Positions 33,458 to 41,478 of a DNA stretch of 64,000 bases are shown in pieces. Under the pieces are notes generated by a model. It saw nothing but the letters and a program-made list of their open reading frames with translations, was not told the origin of the DNA and made no database searches. How positions within the stretch are numbered: the stretch's first letter is position 1; every line of letters starts with the position of its first letter. This DNA is from Paraburkholderia tagetis (lineage in GTDB: Bacteria; Pseudomonadota; Gammaproteobacteria; Burkholderiales; Burkholderiaceae), in the NCBI RefSeq assembly GCF_022213065.1, contig NZ_JAKLJA010000017.1:62001-126000 (forward strand). The letters run 5' to 3'. The translations under genes were made by a program, and so were the position numbers.

Positions 33458-34393
33458 ATGTCCGAGTCCGCCCCCGTCGTCACCTGCGCCGCGCCCAACG
33501 CCCCTGCCACCGCCACCTCTGCCACTTCCACCCCGGCCGCGCTCGTCGAGCCGTTCTTCGACCCGGTCACGTCCACCGTCACCTACGTCGTGCATTCGGG
33601 GCGCGGCTCGGTGTGCGCCATCGTCGATCCGGTGCTCGACTACGACCCGAAGTCGGGGCGCACGTCCACGGAATCGGCGGACCGCGTGGCCGCGTTCGTG
33701 CGCGAACACGCGCTCACGGCGCAATGGCTGCTGGAGACGCATGCGCACGCCGACCATTTCTCGGCGGCGCCGTACCTCAAGCAGCAGCTCGGCGGCAAGA
33801 TCGCGATTGGCGAGCACATCCGCAACGTGCAGGGCGTATTCCGCACGGTCTTCAACCTGGGCGCCACGGTCGTCGCCGACGGCAGCGAGTTCGATCATCT
33901 CTTCAAGGACGAGGAACGCTTCGAAGTCGGTCCGCTCGAGGCGCGCGCGATCCACGTGCCTGGACACACGCCGGCCGACCTCGCGTATCAGATCGGCGAC
34001 GCGGTGTTCGTGGGCGACACGCTTTTCATGCCCGATGTGGGGTCGGCGCGCTGCGATTTTCCGGGCGGCGATGCGCACACGCTCTACCGCTCGGTGCGCC
34101 GGCTGCTGGCGTTGCCGGGCGAGACGCGCCTCTTCATGTGTCACGACTATCCGCCCGAGTCGCGCGGCCCGAGCTTCGAAACCACGGTGAGCGCACAGCG
34201 CAGCGGCAATATCCACCTGAACGACGGCGTGACCGAAGAAGTCTTCGTGCAGATGCGCACCGCGCGCGACCGCACACTCGCCATGCCCAATCTGATCCTG
34301 CCGTCGATTCAGGTGAATATTCGCGCAGGGCGCATGCCCGAGCCCGAGGACAACGGCGTGCGCTATCTCAAGATTCCGCTGAACGCGCTTTGA
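33458..34393 (+). CDS. blh: Persulfide dioxygenase-like MBL-fold hydrolase (Blh/ETHE1 family)
   Basis: 311 residues. The metallo-beta-lactamase motif THAHADHF lies in WLLETHAHADHFSAAPYLKQ; further metal ligands are in HVPGHTPADLAYQIGD, FVGDTLFMPDVG and MCHDYPPESRGPSFETTVSA. ETHE1-type enzymes use one iron to oxidise glutathione persulfide to sulfite. RSGNIHLNDGVTEEVFVQMR is typical of the Blh subgroup. The ATG at 33458 has GGAG 6 nt upstream; the ATG at 33446 overlaps that site. It is divergent from bigR and shares its control region. Confidence 0.9.
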   Translation: MSESAPVVTCAAPNAPATATSATSTPAALVEPFFDPVTSTVTYVVHSGRGSVCAIVDPVLDYDPKSGRTSTESADRVAAFVREHALTAQWLLETHAHADHFSAAPYLKQQLGGKIAIGEHIRNVQGVFRTVFNLGATVVADGSEFDHLFKDEERFEVGPLEARAIHVPGHTPADLAYQIGDAVFVGDTLFMPDVGSARCDFPGGDAHTLYRSVRRLLALPGETRLFMCHDYPPESRGPSFETTVSAQRSGNIHLNDGVTEEVFVQMRTARDRTLAMPNLILPSIQVNIRAGRMPEPEDNGVRYLKIPLNAL

Positions 34394-34430
34394 AAAGAGG
34401 CGATCACGCGTCGATCACATGCTTCGCCGG

Positions 34431-35534
34431 TCAGCCCGCGTCGTGGTTGACCGACACGTTGCGCGATGGTTTTTCATCGGCGGCCATGAGCGTGTGATTC
34501 AAGCCGGCGCTTGCGGATCGGCGCAACCGTATGGCCGGGACAGACTGCAGCAGCCGACGTGCGCGCGCGTGCAGCGGCTTGTCGGCGAGCACGTAAAGCG
34601 CGCCGCCCACCGCTGTCGCCACGACGATGACGACCGCAACCCCGACCGGCGCAGTGGCCTCGAAGCCGGGGATCGCTTTCGGCAGTAGCTTGCGCGCGGC
34701 CTCGACGCAGTACGGGTGGCTCAGATAGACGGCATAACTGGCATTGCCGACGAATATCGCCCCGCGCGTCAACAGGCCCGAGCCCATTGCCGATTCGAGA
34801 CTCAGGCTGCTGACGACCACGAGGCAAGCCGGAACGCCGTAATACAGCAACATCGCGTGCGACACGCCATGCCAGTTCACGTAGGCCATCCATGCATAGG
34901 CCGCGGCTGCCGTGCCGCACGCAAGCACGGGTTTGTTCGGGATACCGAATTTCCAGAGCCGGTAAATCACGAAGCCGAGCGGGAACTCCAGGATGCGCTG
35001 ATCCGAATAGAACTCGGCGATCGCATTGTAGGGAGCCCATACCGTCGCTGCGCAAAAGATCGCGAAGATCAGTGCCGCGATGAACAGCAACCGGTGGCGG
35101 CGCATCAGCATCAGCGAGACGGCCGTCACCGCGTAGAACAGCATTTCATAGTTCAGCGACCAGCCGACGAACAACATCGGAAAGATCGCGCCACTTTCCT
35201 TGCGATAGGGAATGAAAAGCAGCGACTTCAGCAGGCTTCCGAAATCGGCTGTCGTTGAATTGAAGAGGGATGGAGCGATGAGAACACCAGCGAATACGGC
35301 AAACGTCAGCAGCCAGTAGAGCGGGACGATGCGGGCAATGCGGTCCGTGAGGAAGCGCTGCGTGGTCATCTTGGGGCTGTCCAGCACGAGCGCGATGACG
35401 AAGCCGCTGATCACGAAGAAAATGTCTACGCCGAATTCGCCGAACGCGTGCCCTGTCGGCGCCATGATGTGAAAGTAGATGACCGTGGTGGCCGCAATGG
35501 CGCGCAGCACGGAAATGGACTCCAGCTTTTTCAT
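34431..35534 (-). CDS. Membrane acyltransferase, OafA/YrhL family
   Basis: 367 residues, about ten helices, acyltransferase-3 fold. The signature start KLESISVLRAIAATTVIYFH has the catalytic-type His at its end, followed by GEFGVDIFFVISGFVIALVL, PLYWLLTFAVFAGVLI and FVGWSLNYEMLFYAVTAVSL. These enzymes O-acylate surface glycans. Position at the edge of the polysaccharide region suggests modification of the exopolysaccharide or O-antigen. The 3' end is 37 bp from the convergent dioxygenase gene. Confidence 0.9.
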   Translation of the reverse strand: MKKLESISVLRAIAATTVIYFHIMAPTGHAFGEFGVDIFFVISGFVIALVLDSPKMTTQRFLTDRIARIVPLYWLLTFAVFAGVLIAPSLFNSTTADFGSLLKSLLFIPYRKESGAIFPMLFVGWSLNYEMLFYAVTAVSLMLMRRHRLLFIAALIFAIFCAATVWAPYNAIAEFYSDQRILEFPLGFVIYRLWKFGIPNKPVLACGTAAAAYAWMAYVNWHGVSHAMLLYYGVPACLVVVSSLSLESAMGSGLLTRGAIFVGNASYAVYLSHPYCVEAARKLLPKAIPGFEATAPVGVAVVIVVATAVGGALYVLADKPLHARARRLLQSVPAIRLRRSASAGLNHTLMAADEKPSRNVSVNHDAG

Positions 35535-35742
35535 GTTTCGGTGCGGTCTGCGTGTTCACCCATGGCGCCCTGAGCGGATGCCTTGCGTTTTCCTTGCTTA
35601 TTCTGACATTGCCGGGGGGCCGCAAATGCGCAGTTTGGTGCGTGACCGTACGCAATCCGGCAATTGGTGGGGCAGATTGGATGGAGCAGATTGATTCGCT
35701 GTGGCATGCGGTCCATACGCGCCGCCCACCATCGAGCGAATT

Positions 35743-35784
35743 GGCCTGCTCGGCCTGCCCGGCATGCTGGCGGGCGAGCAGGCC
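35743..35784. repeat. Long GC-rich hairpin in a spacer
   Basis: Arms GGCCTGCTCG (35743-35752) and CGAGCAGGCC (35775-35784), perfect over 10 bp, with further imperfect pairing inward. It lies in the 303-bp spacer (35535-35837) after the host-attachment-like gene and before the acyltransferase, both leftward. No T-run. The spacer shows no gene. Confidence 0.5.
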
Positions 35785-35837
35785 ATCAGCGTCATGCGTA
35801 CTTGCGCAGCCTGTTTCAGTTCACAGGCCAAAGGCGC

Positions 35838-36290
35838 TCAAGCCTGCGCCCGCACCAGACGCTCGGGGAAATGCGTGCGCAGCGTGCGCGCGTCGAGCAG
35901 CGCGAGGTCCTTGTCGAGCTCGAGCGTGACGAGGCTGCGCGTCTGTGTATCGAGTGCCTTGCGCAACGCGCCAAGGAATGCCGGCGGCGCGGCGAGCACG
36001 AGCGTGCCGTAGCGGCCCGCGTTGCGCGCCTTGGCGAGCGTCGTGGCGACCTGCGATGCAAACAGGCTGGTCTCGTGTTCGTGATGCGTGGGGTCGGGGT
36101 CGCTCTGCTGGCGGCCGGCGGAGGCGCGCTCGGTGCGCCCCGGGCGGTCGGTCACGAGGCTCTGCTCGGGCACGCGGCTTTCCGGATGGAGCAGCGTCTC
36201 GATTTCCTCGATGGCGCCTATCGGACTTTCCGCCGCGAAAATGCGTGCGGTTACACGGTTGGCGACGACGACCCAGATCATGTTCGACAT
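35838..36290 (-). CDS. Host attachment-like protein
   Basis: 150 residues: MIWVVVANRVTARIFAAESP, an acidic His/Asp-rich middle (QQSDPDPTHHEHETSLFASQ) and a C-terminal LVLAAPPAFLGALRKALDTQ. This is the fold of 'host attachment' proteins (bacterial Rf-1/eRF1-like), named from Agrobacterium but without a settled function. GGGAGG lies upstream of the ATG at 36290. It is divergent from a flavoprotein gene across 319 bp. Confidence 0.82.
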   Translation of the reverse strand: MSNMIWVVVANRVTARIFAAESPIGAIEEIETLLHPESRVPEQSLVTDRPGRTERASAGRQQSDPDPTHHEHETSLFASQVATTLAKARNAGRYGTLVLAAPPAFLGALRKALDTQTRSLVTLELDKDLALLDARTLRTHFPERLVRAQA

Positions 36291-36343
36291 GCTTTCCTCC
36301 CTGCCAGTGCTTCGGCATAACGCACAGCCGAAGCGGTGAGTGG

Positions 36344-36365
36344 ACTCGCGCGGCGCCGCGCGAGT
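36344..36365. repeat. Perfect 22-bp palindrome
   Basis: ACTCGCGCGGC followed immediately by its complement (GCCGCGCGAGT), no loop, between divergent genes. A second inverted repeat TTCGGC...GCCGAA lies at 36311-36332. Either could be an operator. The rest of the 36291-36609 spacer holds no gene. Confidence 0.6.
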
Positions 36366-36609
36366 TTCAAGGGTAACGCGTTCGCGGTTTGCGGCGGCGC
36401 GACATGCGCTACCTGCGCGACGATGCATCGGACGCGCCCGGGCGCGTCGATGTGCTTCCTGGCTGCTTCCTGGCTGCTGCATGGCGATCCGCGGCACGCG
36501 CTTCATCCATCCGGATTTCGGGAGGATGATTCCCGTGGATGCAGGATTCTGTTTCCCTGTGGAAGGATCTATCTTGCACACACCAGAGCACGCAGCGAAG
36601 GAGCCGCAG

Positions 36610-37275
36610 ATGGATACGTCCGCAGTCCGCTATACGAGCGATGTCGCGTTCACGCCAACCGTGAAGGCCATGCAGGCGCGCCTCGGTTCGCGCGACCTTT
36701 ACGCGCGCATGGAAGCGCAGCGCGGTTTCGGCACCGACCTCACGCCGGACGTAGTCGAGTTCGTCGAGGCGCAGCGCAGTGTGTTTCTCGCCACCGCGAC
36801 CGCCGACGCCCAGCCGTATATCCAGCATCGCGGCGGCCCGGCGGGCTTCTTGCAGGTGCTCGATGCGCGCACCATCGCGTTTGCGGACTTCATCGGCAAT
36901 CAGCAATACATCACGCTAGGTAATTTGACGGACAACCCAAAGGCGTATCTGTTCCTCATCGATTACGCGCGGCGCCGGCGCATCAAGATCTGGGGCGAGG
37001 CGCGCGTCGTGGAGGACGCGGCGCTGGTCCAGCGGCTCATGCCGGCGGGCTACAAGGCACGCGCCGAACGTGCGATCCAGTTCACGGTAACCGCGTGGGA
37101 CAGCAATTGTCCGCAGCACATTCCGCAGCGCTTCGAGGCACAGGATGTGAAGGCGGCGCTCGATGAGCGCGACGAGCGTATCCGTGAGATGGAGGCGGCG
37201 GCGCTGCGGCACGAGGCACGCGTGCGGGAACTGGAAACTGAGGTGGCGCGCCTGCGGGAATTTGCGCGAGGCTGA
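36610..37275 (+). CDS. Pyridoxamine 5'-phosphate oxidase-like flavoprotein
   Basis: 221 residues. Split-barrel flavin-binding fold: VVEFVEAQRSVFLATATADA, PYIQHRGGPAGFLQVLDART, FADFIGNQQYITLGNLTDNP, YARRRRIKIWGEARVV. The C-terminal 40 residues form a charged coiled coil (DERDERIREMEAAALRHEAR). Likely an FMN-dependent oxidoreductase of general-stress type. AGGAG lies upstream of the ATG at 36610. It ends close to the convergent entericidin terminator. Confidence 0.85.
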   Translation: MDTSAVRYTSDVAFTPTVKAMQARLGSRDLYARMEAQRGFGTDLTPDVVEFVEAQRSVFLATATADAQPYIQHRGGPAGFLQVLDARTIAFADFIGNQQYITLGNLTDNPKAYLFLIDYARRRRIKIWGEARVVEDAALVQRLMPAGYKARAERAIQFTVTAWDSNCPQHIPQRFEAQDVKAALDERDERIREMEAAALRHEARVRELETEVARLREFARG

Positions 37276-37303
37276 GGTTAAAACTGCCAACGAACAACCG
37301 CCA

Positions 37304-37351
37304 AACGAAAGGGGCCGGTCACGCGCCGCCCGAGCGAAGCGTGACCGGCCC
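37304..37351 (-). terminator. Terminator of the entericidin gene
   Basis: 13-bp perfect stem GGGCCGGTCACGC (37312-37324) / GCGTGACCGGCCC (37339-37351), 14-nt loop. Reading leftward it is followed by CTTTCGTTTGG, a modest U-tract, 36 bp beyond the entericidin stop codon. Confidence 0.75.
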
Positions 37352-37386
37352 GGGCGGTCCCCGCGGCCTTGGTGGCCTTGGTAGCC

Positions 37387-37521
37387 TTACTTGGCTTTTT
37401 CCGCCGAATTCGTGATGGCGTTGCCGCCCTTCGAAAGATCCTGGCCGAAGCCGGCCACGGTGTTGCACGCGGCAAGCGTGACGGTGAAGAGGGCGAGAGC
37501 AATCGCAAGATAACGGCGCAT
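37387..37521 (-). CDS. ecnB: Entericidin A/B family lipoprotein
   Basis: Very short gene encoding 44 residues. A lipoprotein signal MRRYLAIALALFTVTLAAC (lipobox LAAC, Cys19) is followed by NTVAGFGQDLSKGGNAITNS and AEKAK, the canonical entericidin pattern. Entericidins are small envelope lipoproteins of the EcnA/EcnB antidote/toxin type, induced in stationary phase in E. coli. Only one copy is present here. AAGGAAAAAC precedes the ATG at 37521. It has its own hairpin terminator. Confidence 0.92.
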   Translation of the reverse strand: MRRYLAIALALFTVTLAACNTVAGFGQDLSKGGNAITNSAEKAK

Positions 37522-37666
37522 GTCGTTTTTCCTTATGCTTTTAACGAATGTTCGGGCGCACGCTCGGTTGGCCCGGCAGGGCCATTGCGGCGCGTGCCGG
37601 AATTGTACGTGCGAACCGGGGACACATGCATGAGCGCACCGCTTGGCCGCATTCGCCCCTTTTTTC

Positions 37667-38773
37667 TCAGGTGCGCCGATGGTGCTTGCGCACCACGAGC
37701 CATTTGGGCGAGCGAAATCGCACGATGCTCACATAGAGCCAGACGTAAGTGAGCGCAAACACCACCACGAAGCAGAACAGGTGCAGCGTGTGGCGCCAGA
37801 ACAGCGTGGCCGGAATCACGGCCACGAGGCACAGCAGCCACAGGTAGGGCGAAGTGAGCGAGTTGCGGCGCGTGAGCTCGCGCGCGGTGCGCGCCCCGAC
37901 GGCCCAGCGCATCAGGCGCTTGTAGACGAGCATGTGCAGGTGCACGCCGTCGGGGATGCCCGGCGACATGCCGCGCACGAACTTCTTCCGGTAGATCGAG
38001 AAGCAGGTCTCGAAGATCGGGTACATGAAGAGCAGCACGGGATACCACGCCGAGACGTCGCGGTTGCGCATCACGAGCAGGATCGCCAGCTCGGCGAGCA
38101 TGAAGCCGATGAAGTAGGCGCCGCCGTCGCCGAGGAAGATCAGGCCCGCCGGGAAGTTCCAGATGAAGAAGCCCAGCACCGCGCCCATCATGATGAACGA
38201 GGCGGAGAGCACGACCGCGTCGTGCACCTGGAACGCCACGTAGGCGAGCGAGGCGAACATCATGAACGCGACCATCGAGGCGAGGCCGTTGAAGCCGTCG
38301 ATGATGTTGATCGCGTTGGCGAGCGCCGCCACGGCCAGCACGGTGATGAAGCACGAGATCACGGCGTAGGAGAGCAGGAAGTCGAGCGGCGGCACACTGA
38401 TGCGCGTGACCGCGATGCCGAGCGCGAAGTAGGCGAGCGCGGCGGCGGCCATGGTGCAGATGAGGCGCGCCAGCGGCGAGACTTTCTTGGTCAGATCTTC
38501 GACGAGCCCCGAGGCGAACGCGGGCACGCCGCACGCGACGATGCCGAGAATGCCCCCCGACACGGCCGGATACGTGAAATGCAACTGCGCCGCCGCGACC
38601 ACGAGCCCGATGAGGATGCCCGTGCCGCCGATGCGCGGCACCGGGCGCGCGTGAAATTTCTGCACGCCCGCGAGGTCGGAGTCGACGGAGAACTTTTCAT
38701 GCAGATGCGCGTAACGCACGATCAGCAGCGTGACCAGCAGTGAGACAAGAAAGCCGAGTGCGAAACTAAGCAT
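37667..38773 (-). CDS. WecA/MraY-like polyprenyl-phosphate sugar-1-phosphate transferase (GT4)
   Basis: 368 residues from the ATG at 38773, about ten helices. Key loops are VPRIGGTGILIGL, NAINIIDGFNGLASMVAFMM, FLGDGGAYFIGFMLAELAIL and the C-terminal catalytic loop GIPDGVHLHMLVYKRLMRWA with its His cluster. These enzymes move a HexNAc-1-phosphate onto undecaprenyl phosphate, the first membrane step of O-antigen or related glycans, in the inner membrane. A second type of priming enzyme is encoded at 57173, so at least two initiation routes lie in this region. An in-frame TTG at 38818 is a less likely start. Confidence 0.9.
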   Translation of the reverse strand: MLSFALGFLVSLLVTLLIVRYAHLHEKFSVDSDLAGVQKFHARPVPRIGGTGILIGLVVAAAQLHFTYPAVSGGILGIVACGVPAFASGLVEDLTKKVSPLARLICTMAAAALAYFALGIAVTRISVPPLDFLLSYAVISCFITVLAVAALANAINIIDGFNGLASMVAFMMFASLAYVAFQVHDAVVLSASFIMMGAVLGFFIWNFPAGLIFLGDGGAYFIGFMLAELAILLVMRNRDVSAWYPVLLFMYPIFETCFSIYRKKFVRGMSPGIPDGVHLHMLVYKRLMRWAVGARTARELTRRNSLTSPYLWLLCLVAVIPATLFWRHTLHLFCFVVVFALTYVWLYVSIVRFRSPKWLVVRKHHRRT

Positions 38774-38984
38774 GAAAGGTGAACGCAGGGCGGGAAAGGG
38801 GAATCCACGATTATACAAAGGCGGCGTGGCGCTTTTGGCGCGCGGCCAGTATGCCGCTCGGTGGCGGTTTCGGTGGCGGCGCGCACGCGTGATAGTATGG
38901 CGCGCCCACGCCGGGCGGGCGCCTGTTCGAGGCCCAACCCCGCGCTAAACCTGTTTGCCCGCGCTCGCGGGCACTTCATTGCCG

Positions 38985-40037
38985 ATGCCTCAGGACTACG
39001 CCCAGGATTCCGGATCCGCCGAACGCACCGGGCAGCTTCCCGCGAACGACGCTCCGCGCCCGCTCGTGTCGATGCTGCTCATTGCCTACAACCAGGCGGG
39101 CGTCGTCGCCGACGCCATCGCGGGCGCGCTGGCGCAGACGTACTCGCCGCTCGAAATCCTGATCTCCGACGATTGCTCGCCCGACGGCACGTGGGGCGCA
39201 ATCGAAGCGGCCGTGCGCGACTATCGCGGCCCGCATCGCCTCGTGCTCAACCGCAACGAACAGAACGCGGGCATCAGCGCGCATCTCTCGAAGCTTGCCG
39301 CCATGAGCCAGGGCGCCTTGCTCGTGGTGACCGCGGGCGACGATGTCTCGGCGCCCGAGCGCTGCGCACGGCTCGTCGACTGCTGGAACGCGCTGGGTCA
39401 GCGCGTGGACCTGATCGCCTCCGATCTCGTGGAGTTCGACCCCGCGTCCCCGGACTCAGGCCGGGATTCGGGTCTCATTGCGCCCACCGATCTCGGCCAG
39501 TACAAGTGCTTCGACGACTGGGCGCGCGAGCGCCCGTGGGTGGTGGGCGCTTCGCACGCGTGGTCGCGGCGTCTGTTCGAGCGTTTCGGGCCGATGCTGC
39601 CGGGCGCCATGGCCGAAGACCAGATCATGACGTTTCGCGCGGTGATGTCGGGCGGCGCGTACAGCCTGCGCGAGCCGCTCGTGCGCTACCGGCGCGGCGG
39701 GCTCTCGGGCAAGAAGCGCTTTCGCACCGTCGAGCAGTTCATCGCGCGCGTGAAGCTCACGACGGCGTTCGGCCTCGTCGAGTCGGCGCAGTTTCAGCAC
39801 GATGCGCAGATCGCGGGCGTGGGCGAGCCGATGCGCGCGCTGCTCGTGCCCAAGCTCGCGCGCGAGCACTATGCGCGCGACGTGTTCGCGGTGCGCGGCT
39901 TCGGCGCGAAGCTCGGGCTGCTGCTGCGCACGCCGGGCGTGAAAATGGGCTTCAAGATCCGCATGTTCCTCTACGCCGCGTGCCCCTGTGTGTACCGGCC
40001 GTTTTTTGCGCTGCGCGCGTGGGTAAAAAGGACGTGA
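38985..40037 (+). CDS. Family 2 glycosyltransferase
   Basis: 350 residues, GT-A fold: PLVSMLLIAYNQAGVVADAI, SPLEILISDDCSPDGTWGAI with the DD of the nucleotide-binding loop, ALLVVTAGDDVSAPERCARL (DxD-like), then PWVVGASHAWSRRLFERFGP and GAMAEDQIMTFRAVMSGGAY (acceptor ED motif). It adds one sugar in polysaccharide assembly. The ATG at 38985 is preferred over an upstream in-frame TTG. Divergent from the WecA-like gene. Its stop codon falls inside a short tandem repeat. Confidence 0.9.
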   Translation: MPQDYAQDSGSAERTGQLPANDAPRPLVSMLLIAYNQAGVVADAIAGALAQTYSPLEILISDDCSPDGTWGAIEAAVRDYRGPHRLVLNRNEQNAGISAHLSKLAAMSQGALLVVTAGDDVSAPERCARLVDCWNALGQRVDLIASDLVEFDPASPDSGRDSGLIAPTDLGQYKCFDDWARERPWVVGASHAWSRRLFERFGPMLPGAMAEDQIMTFRAVMSGGAYSLREPLVRYRRGGLSGKKRFRTVEQFIARVKLTTAFGLVESAQFQHDAQIAGVGEPMRALLVPKLAREHYARDVFAVRGFGAKLGLLLRTPGVKMGFKIRMFLYAACPCVYRPFFALRAWVKRT

Positions 40038-40068
40038 TGCAGGGCAGTGATGCAGGGACGTGATGCGG
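40031..40068. repeat. 13-bp tandem repeat x3 across a stop codon
   Basis: GACGTGATGCAGG, GCAGTGATGCAGG, GACGTGATGCGG. The TGA of the GT2 gene (40035-40037) lies in the first unit. Confidence 0.85.
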
Positions 40069-40123
40069 AACAAGCGACGTGAGCGCTCGCTGTGGGCGCT
40101 GCTGCGCGCCACGCGTCGCGCGT

Positions 40124-41476
40124 TCAGCTTCCCGACTGGCTTGCGGGCGTGACTTCGAGCAGCACGACGTGATCGGGCACCTCCACCGCGAGCCGTTGCA
40201 TGTTGGCATGCGTGGCGAGCGGCCCGGCTGACACGGTCGGATCGTAGAGCACGACGCGGCTCGCCTTGGCGCCGAAGTCGACTTGCACACTCACGGGCGG
40301 GGCGTTCAGTGGCTTGCCCGTCGCCCGGTCCCAGAACGGCACTTCGTTCCAGAGCGCGATGAAGTAGCGTCCATCGCTTCGCGTGAGCAGCAGACTGCGC
40401 GCGGATTGCGGCATGCCGCTCAATACACAGGATGACGAAGCATTCGGCGAGCCTGCGCCAACCGGAATGTTCGCGGAATTCGCGCGCAGGATCGCGGTGA
40501 GATTGCGGATCGCGCTGGCCGAAGGCTTCGGCGTATGGTCGTTGCGAAACAGACCATAGTGCATCTCGTTGTTCGCATGCTGCGGATCGGGTTTCTCGTC
40601 GAGCAGTTCGTAGAGATAGGTGCGCGTGACACCGAGGCTCGCCGCATCGAACAGACCGTTGAGCACGCCTTTCGCCTGGGTTGCTTCATCGACGCCAAGG
40701 CTGTTCCAGCCCGCCTGCGGGCTCGAGAAATAGCCGAATTCCGTGAGCACGATCGGCAGTTGATATTTGCGCACGCTGTTGATGGCCCACGCCAGCCAGA
40801 AGGCGCCGTTGGCGTTGTACGCGGGCTGATCGCCGTTTTGCGGATAGACGTGGTGATTGACGAAGTCCGCGGCGCCCGCGCGCGTGTCGACGTGCGCGAT
40901 TCCGTAGCCGGTCAGGTCGTAGACCGGCACGCCCTTGAGGTGCGCGTTGCCGTGCACGTGCGCGTAGATCGCCTGTTGCGCGGCGAGGCCAGCGGCGTCG
41001 CCCTTGAGGCCGTTGTAGCTGATCGGGAAATTGTCGATCTCGTTGGGGCCTTCCACGGCGGCGATGCCGTCGGGTGCTGCCGTGGCCGCAGTCGCAGCGA
41101 AACGGTCGAGCTGCCGCAGCGAATCGGCGACGTCGCCGCCTACCACGAAGGTGAACTTCGCGCCGTGCTGCGCGAGCCAGAGGTAGCTCGAAAGCGGAAT
41201 CGAGTCGACCGGCGTGCCCTCGCGCACGTGGCGCACGCCGGCCCAGGCGAGGTCGTCGCTGACCTTGTGGACGTCGGCGTAGGCACCGTCCGTGTAGTTG
41301 ATATGGATGGTCACGCCGATGGAGTCGAGCAGGGCGTCGGCGCTGATGGCGCGCGTCTCCTGCGCGGCCAGCGCGGCCGTGAACGGCGGCGCGGGCAGGA
41401 TGAACAACAGGGCGACGCCGATCGCCAGGAGGGAGCGCGTCGCGCAGCCTGTCACGCGCATGGCGAGGCCTGGCAT
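40124..41476 (-). CDS. Secreted glycoside hydrolase, clan GH-A-like
   Basis: 450 residues. An N-terminal signal peptide of about 40 residues (RSLLAIGVALLFILPAPPFT, cleavage near ALAAQ) implies export. The barrel starts SIGVTIHINYTDGAYADVHK, VSDDLAWAGVRHVREGTPVD. The acid/base glutamate is likely in VEGPNEIDNFPISYNGLKGD and the nucleophile in LPIVLTEFGYFSSPQAGWNS, the two strand-end Glu of clan A. It starts 2 bp after the flippase stop on the same strand, so it is coupled to it. Probably trims or releases the polysaccharide in the periplasm; substrate unknown. Confidence 0.82.
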   Translation of the reverse strand: MPGLAMRVTGCATRSLLAIGVALLFILPAPPFTAALAAQETRAISADALLDSIGVTIHINYTDGAYADVHKVSDDLAWAGVRHVREGTPVDSIPLSSYLWLAQHGAKFTFVVGGDVADSLRQLDRFAATAATAAPDGIAAVEGPNEIDNFPISYNGLKGDAAGLAAQQAIYAHVHGNAHLKGVPVYDLTGYGIAHVDTRAGAADFVNHHVYPQNGDQPAYNANGAFWLAWAINSVRKYQLPIVLTEFGYFSSPQAGWNSLGVDEATQAKGVLNGLFDAASLGVTRTYLYELLDEKPDPQHANNEMHYGLFRNDHTPKPSASAIRNLTAILRANSANIPVGAGSPNASSSCVLSGMPQSARSLLLTRSDGRYFIALWNEVPFWDRATGKPLNAPPVSVQVDFGAKASRVVLYDPTVSAGPLATHANMQRLAVEVPDHVVLLEVTPASQSGS

Positions 41477-41478
41477 GA

